Shown here: positions 58,972 through 64,000 of the stretch, piece by piece
How the letters are laid out: each line of letters begins with the position of its first letter
Position numbering within the stretch: position 1 is the stretch's first letter
NCBI GenBank assembly: GCA_033439265.1
Contig: JAVTVX010000019.1
Span: forward strand, 7,075,501 to 7,139,500
DNA: 64,000 bases
Source of the DNA: Dillenia suffruticosa
Taxonomy: Eukaryota > Streptophyta > Magnoliopsida > Dilleniales > Dilleniaceae
Direction: 5' to 3'
The notes under the pieces: generated by a model
What the model saw: only the letters and a program-made list of their open reading frames with translations
Databases searched by the model: none
What the model was told of the DNA's origin: nothing
Position numbers and translations under genes: made by a program

Positions 58972-60980
58972 ATCTTCCACTTTTTGATGATGACAAAACT
59001 TTGCCTAATGAAAGATCTGTCAAGTTCTCCCCTTAATAGGTGCTTTTACACTCTCCCTCAATTTATATATCTTTATATCCAAATCTTTCTTTCTTTTGTA
59101 TGCAGTTCTCTCCCCCACACTTCTCTCCTCCTTTTTGTCTTCAATAAAAAGGTTATAACTATAAGGAGAAACCAAGGGAAGTACAAAAGCTATGAGCACA
59201 ACTGTGAAAATAGACAATGTTACAACTATATGGGTAAAAAAATGGTTCAAGTTTATAGTCATTGATCTATTATAGAGGAATCCAACCATTAATTCCTCTT
59301 AAAACTATGCCTAAATCATTAACTTATGTAGGAATATAATCATAAATTAATTCCAAGAAGCTAGAATGCCTATGTTTCTCCCCTTTTTGTCACAAATTAA
59401 TTCCTACTTCTCAGATAAATTTCTTCCAACTTCTCTTTGTCACTCAAAAATTCCAAAAAACAATAATCAGCAGCCATAATAGTTAAGTAATTATGATTAA
59501 CCTAATTACTAAGAATGTAATGACTTAGGGATGATTTGGGAAAGAGTGATGTTCAGGAGGATCGTGATGGCCTGAAGCCTCGACTTTCTCAACCTCTATC
59601 TAAGGAATTAATACAACTTTCAATCCTATTGATGTGAGAGCGTCTGTCTAGTCAGACTATTCCCATATCATTTCCAGTATATTCTTTGAGGTTGGGAGTG
59701 AGATTTCCAACTTCTATTGCTTGTTCTCCCTTTTTGCTTTATACCATTCTAAATGACATTCTTATCTTTCCTTTATCTTTCTTCCCTTTCATATCTCCTT
59801 CTCCACATTTTGGTTAATACCAGTTTAGTCTTAATGAGGAAAGATGATCTAATAGAGAATTCAAGGTTTAATTATAATCCTATCTTCCAACTGGAATTCA
59901 TGATATTGAAGTATATGATGTAAGTGAAGGAATGATAGGGTAAGTTGCCACTTCTGGTTATTAAGACAACAATCATGAAATATACAACGAAGTTTGGGGC
60001 TTTTCTCTTGTATTACGCATGCCATAATCCTTCTAACTCCCAAGGCACATATTTTGGCAACCCCTTCATGATTGATTACTAGTACTAGAGGTTAGGGTGT
60101 GTCAGAATGACTGTACATAGGATGACTTGATTGAGTATGTTCTATAATAGGTTCAGGAGTTCTAGTGCTAGGCTATTCAGCCTCTTTCCTATTTTCTCTT
60201 CTTTTTCTATTTCTCCAAATTCTATAATCTTTTACCCATTTTGCCTTAATAAGGGAGAAGACTCCAATACTAAGCTTAAATTTTTGTTCTGTTCTAATCT
60301 CCCTAAGTGTTTATCTCTTATATGACTTTAAGGTCACTAACCAGAGTAAAGTAATGAGGATTTTCTAGAAATCCTTAGGGGCGGTGATGGTATGATTCTT
60401 TGTTCAGCACTTGGATGACAATGAGGTAAAGAAATCCTTCATATAGATCTAAGGATATGGCATTTGAGTTCACTATGTTTAAAGAAGCATTTTTAAGGAC
60501 AACCTTATCATCATCAAACTGTTATATACCTCTATATTTCTCATATTGATTATATGACACCCAGTTTTAGGTATTACGATTGAACAATATCTTTGGGGTA
60601 ACTATGATATCTTAACTTCATGAGTAGCTCTTGAAGATGCATCTTTTATTATGGTCAGCTATGGTAATCTAAGTTTCAAAGGCTAATATCAATCGAGTTA
60701 TCCTATATTATGGCAAAATATCTTAACAAGCTTAGCAGCAAGAATGACATCACTCCGGCAAGTCACAATTGAGACAACCTATTCACTCTAAGAGATTTCA
60801 ATATATAAGCCTAGAATGATCTTTGGCTCTAGAGGAGATGTTTTCTTCAAAGGATTTGCTCTGGACTATGGATTATAATTTTTTTATCTTGGAATGATTT
60901 TTGGAAGGATTCTTTGTTCTAAACATCTAAAGATTAGTTTTCCCTAGATCAACAAGTTTATGATTAAGCTTTGAATGATT
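58972..60980 (-). pseudogene. Interior of copia element G, decayed; possible third-ORF remnant
   Basis: Follows the right end of LTR G with a purine tract (GTGGAAGAT on the minus strand). No gag or pol wording is recognised. Minus-strand translation of 59,860-60,900 gives scattered short fragments that may be a decayed relative of element A's third ORF. The likeness is weak and in several frames. The T-rich ctcccc-containing stretch next to the tract resembles the equivalent part of element A. Confidence 0.3.
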
Positions 60981-63369
60981 TTGAATTGCCTTATAAGTCC
61001 CCTTTGAGACATACATGGAGCAATGGGTAACCACTAGAGTTTTGGAAGATTTATGTTTGCTTAAACCTAGGGTGGCTTATTGATACATCTGCAATTGCCA
61101 GTCCCTCGAGTCGGTTCATGAATACTGAGTAGTCGACTCACTTAGTGTACGATATAATATTTGGATATTAGTTTTCTTAAGTTAGTCCACTTATTTTCTA
61201 GGGGTAGTCGAATTGCCATGTCTAAGAATGAGTGTACAGTGTTGAGTACTGGTGCTTTATCTTTGAAAGATCAATACTTTGTACTGTTCATATCATAATT
61301 TCACTAAGTTTTTGAGTAGTCAAATTGGTGTCCTTATCCAATCGACTCACGGTGTTCAAACTTGGTTTGTACAGTAGCCAGTATCGGTACTTGAGTATTA
61401 AAGTACCGGTACTTAGTACTATTCATCCTAAGTGCAAATGAGACAGTCAATTTGCTCTTTATGACTAGTTAACTATTACTACCATAGTGAGTGTTCTACC
61501 CGCGTGCCTATGTCCAAATGTTTTATCCTAGTTGACTACCTCTCGACAGGGAATCGACTCGTTTACGTGATTGCCTATAATCTATGTTGAGAATGATATG
61601 TTTTGAAAATGATAAATTAGAAAGCTATCGGAAAATAAAAGTCTACAGACCTTGTCGACTTGTTCTTTACACACATTGACCTGCTCTTATAGGTCCACAA
61701 ATTTTTAGAGTTATGTAGACCAATTTTAGCAACACTCTGAATATGTCTTCCTGTTAGTGACCATTGTCAACCTGAATAAAACAAATATAAGAAAGTGTCT
61801 AAGTAAGATTATGTCGATAAAACATGTCAACCTGATTTGAACATTCACATATCTTGTCAACCTAACTTAAATCCTGTTAACTTGTCTTACACATCAACCT
61901 GAATTAGTTTACACATCAACCTATTGACCTCATGTGGACAAATTTATATGACATGTCAACCAATTTTAGTAGTGTAAGGACCCACTATTTACACACATCG
62001 ACAAGTATTAAACAAAAGTCTAAAGAGGTCGATATGCCCAACAACTTGTTGACCTAATTCCTTTATCCTTTAAAGAATACACATTAACCTGTGTCTCGAC
62101 TGTGTCGACACATTGAACATATTGACCAATTTCAGAGGATAGGTCCACCAATTTTATGTAAATTGTATGTTGATGTGGACTTAGAACATATCGACCTGAT
62201 GTAAGTTGTCTTTTAGAAATCACTCGTTGACCTGCATTTTAACCTTGTCGACACATTTAACACATTGACCAATTTCAAAGGTCAAGTTCACAATTGATTG
62301 CAAGAACAGGATTATGTCGTTGTAGATTTATAACATGTTGATATAGACTGTTGATTTCTAAGTAAGGTATGTTGATACCTAATTACACCATATTGAGACA
62401 TCATAACACTTTGACCAATTTAAGGCTACATGTCCACCTATTTAATTTGAAACGTGACCCAAGTACTTTCATGTCGACCTGATCAGCCAAGTCCGCAACA
62501 CAAAATTTTGACTTCTGGTCGATGTGTTGTTTAAATATGTTGACTCGAAATTATAAGAAACTAAATTTTTGAAATAAATTTGAACACAATGATTTTCTCT
62601 TTTTTTGTATATCTGAACATTCCATTTATATCTAAGCATAATGTTTAAATGCAGCAAGAACATCCTTTGATTTGTTAAACAGAAAGTAACGCCAGTGAGA
62701 AAATGAAACTTTAGCGTGAAAATAGGTATTGTTGTTGAACATAATTGACGGACATTAATGAGTAACGTTTAGTTTCAACAACACTATAACGAATCTCTTC
62801 AGCATGACAATAAATATCAGAGATTAGATATGAAGAAAGTAGAATACTCTATTAACAATCTAAACAACCACAGTTTCACAACATTCATTACTCTATTTCA
62901 ACAAGTCATGCATTTTTTTTTCATTCGAATTTCATTTAATATTCTTTTTGAGTGCAATTATTTGTAAAATCAAGTCTATCAAATCTGAGGAATAGAGCCT
63001 CGCATCCTTGACACTTCCCTCGTATCTATATTGAGATTTCAAAAGACCAAAGAGTGTGTTACTGCTTTATCTAGAGAGAGAACCACTATGTATAGGGTTG
63101 GAAAAGTAGTATTTGCGAAAAAATACTGTAAATGTCCAATTTGAGCCTACAATCAAATTTATATCATTAAATTGATAGTAAAAAATCCAGGGAGAGCCTA
63201 AGAGTGAACGTTAGTTTAATGGAACCACTATAAAAAGTTTTATGTATTCTTTATTTTTCAGTTAGATCACCAAACACCTTTGTTATAATCTTTTTGAATA
63301 CTTGTATAGTTGAATAATTTTTAAAAATATCTCTATTCAACTATTCACCCAATCTAATTGAATATCAAT
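60981..63369 (+). repeat. LTR-like region before copia gag E, motif-rich
   Basis: The right part (about 63,230-63,369) ends ctattcacccaatctaattg and is followed by a primer-binding site, as expected for the 3' end of a plus-strand 5' LTR. 61,100-61,600 shares agtcgactc and gtaccggtactt motifs with LTR G. 61,640-62,540 is a string of imperfect tgtcgacctg / ttgaccaattt / gtccaccaattt motifs. The left boundary and whether this is one LTR or two are unresolved. Confidence 0.4.
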
Positions 63370-63381
63370 CAGTATCAAAGC
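63370..63381 (+). other. Primer-binding site of copia element E (degenerate)
   Basis: cagtatcaaagc, 9 of 12 matches to TGGTATCAGAGC, placed between the LTR-like end and the gag start. Confidence 0.6.
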
Positions 63382-63387
63382 AGTTGT

Positions 63388-64000
63388 GTTGATAAAAAGT
63401 CTAACAGTTTCAACATCAAAGATCCAAATGGCCATAAAAGGAACAATATACTTGTTGAAGAATGCTCAACAAATTATGCACCCTTCTTCAACGGAAGTAA
63501 CTTTAGCTATTGGAAGCAAAGAATGCGCAATTTTATAATTGCACAAGATCTTAATGTTGGCAAATAATCAAAGAAGGTGTTGAATTTCCCACTGAAGAGG
63601 TTGACGGTGTATGCATGCCAGTTAACTTAAGGAATATGACAATTGAGTAGAAGAAGACTTATCAAGCAAACTGCAAGGCCATAAATCTACATCATCTTGC
63701 CTTGAGTATCAATGAATATTATCGAGTTTCCTAATGTATTACAGTGAAAGAAATCTGGAAAAAACTTGAAACCACCTACGAAGATACTGATCAAGTTCAC
63801 AAAAGCAAAATCGCATTACTGAAATAAGAATACGAAGTCTTCAAGATGAAAGAAGAGGAAACTATCAGTGAAATAATAACAAGATTCAACAAAGTGACAA
63901 CTGAATTGAGATTGCTTGGAAAGGGAATCCCTCAAGAAGACATGGTAGACAAGATTCTGAGAAGTCTGTCAAAATCTTGGGAACCTAAAGTCAATACGAT
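63388..64000 (+). pseudogene. gag: Copia gag of element E, running off the window
   Basis: A decayed UBN2-type copia gag. The N-terminal part reads YAPFFNGSNFSYWKQRMRNF (63,475-63,535). After a one-base loss near 63,552 the next frame continues IIKEGVEFPTEEVDGV, NCKAINLHHLALS, VKEIWKKLETTYED, KMKEEETISEIITRFNKVT and GIPQEDMVDKILRSLSKSWE at the edge. In-frame stops near 63,648, 63,731 and 63,826 confirm decay. Orientation is plus, opposite to every other LTR element here except solo LTR H. The rest of the element lies beyond 64,000. Confidence 0.85.

Noticed and set aside
63358-63567. Treating the plus-strand frame at the right edge as a host gene
   Set aside because: Wording PFFNGSNFSYWKQRMR and the adjoining degenerate primer-binding site show it is copia gag.

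Overview
The window is nuclear DNA of a flowering plant. It is AT-rich, packed with nested plant LTR retrotransposons (Ty3/gypsy chromoviruses and Ty1/copia), has a remnant of a plant L1 LINE and several tRNA-derived SINE-like repeats, and holds one clear single-exon host gene. No species can be named from the sequence. Nothing bacterial, organellar or viral-infectious is seen, and no rRNA or tRNA gene or CRISPR array was found.

Layout. 1-10,600 is the only gene-bearing part: a SINE pair bounded by a 14-bp target duplication (61-492), homopolymer-G tracts, a 5'-truncated LINE (2,619-3,690), old SINE-like repeats, and a cytosolic class II phospholipase A1 gene on the minus strand (5,016-6,260). 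10,600-19,300 is an old copia element (B) split by a second, non-autonomous copia element (A, 10,839-15,938). A keeps gag, the protease site and an unusual third ORF but has no integrase or reverse transcriptase. 19,300-23,896 is unassigned AT-rich repeat debris. 23,897-44,974 is a large Tekay/Del-like chromovirus (C) with 4-5 kb LTRs; a CRM-like chromovirus (D, 33,908-40,588) sits inside C's gag gene. 47,310-50,435 is a solo LTR (H) of the same broad family as C, in the opposite orientation. 50,736-58,971 is a roughly 3.1 kb copia LTR (G) with a young, apparently intact copia element (F, 53,056-58,145) inside it. The window ends in a third copia element (E, plus strand) whose decayed gag runs off the edge.

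How the parts relate. Insertion order can be read from nesting, and LTR divergence agrees with it. C's LTRs differ by about 10% in a sampled stretch, D's (inside C) by about 5%, A's by about 8%, and F's by a single base in 449. Only F looks able to make all of its proteins. D's reverse transcriptase has lost its first catalytic Asp and its integrase has an internal deletion; C and A carry stops and frameshifts. The most interesting points are a 220-nt GT...AG segment between the gag zinc knuckles and the protease of C, whose removal restores the reading frame like an intron, and the gag plus third-ORF architecture of element A.
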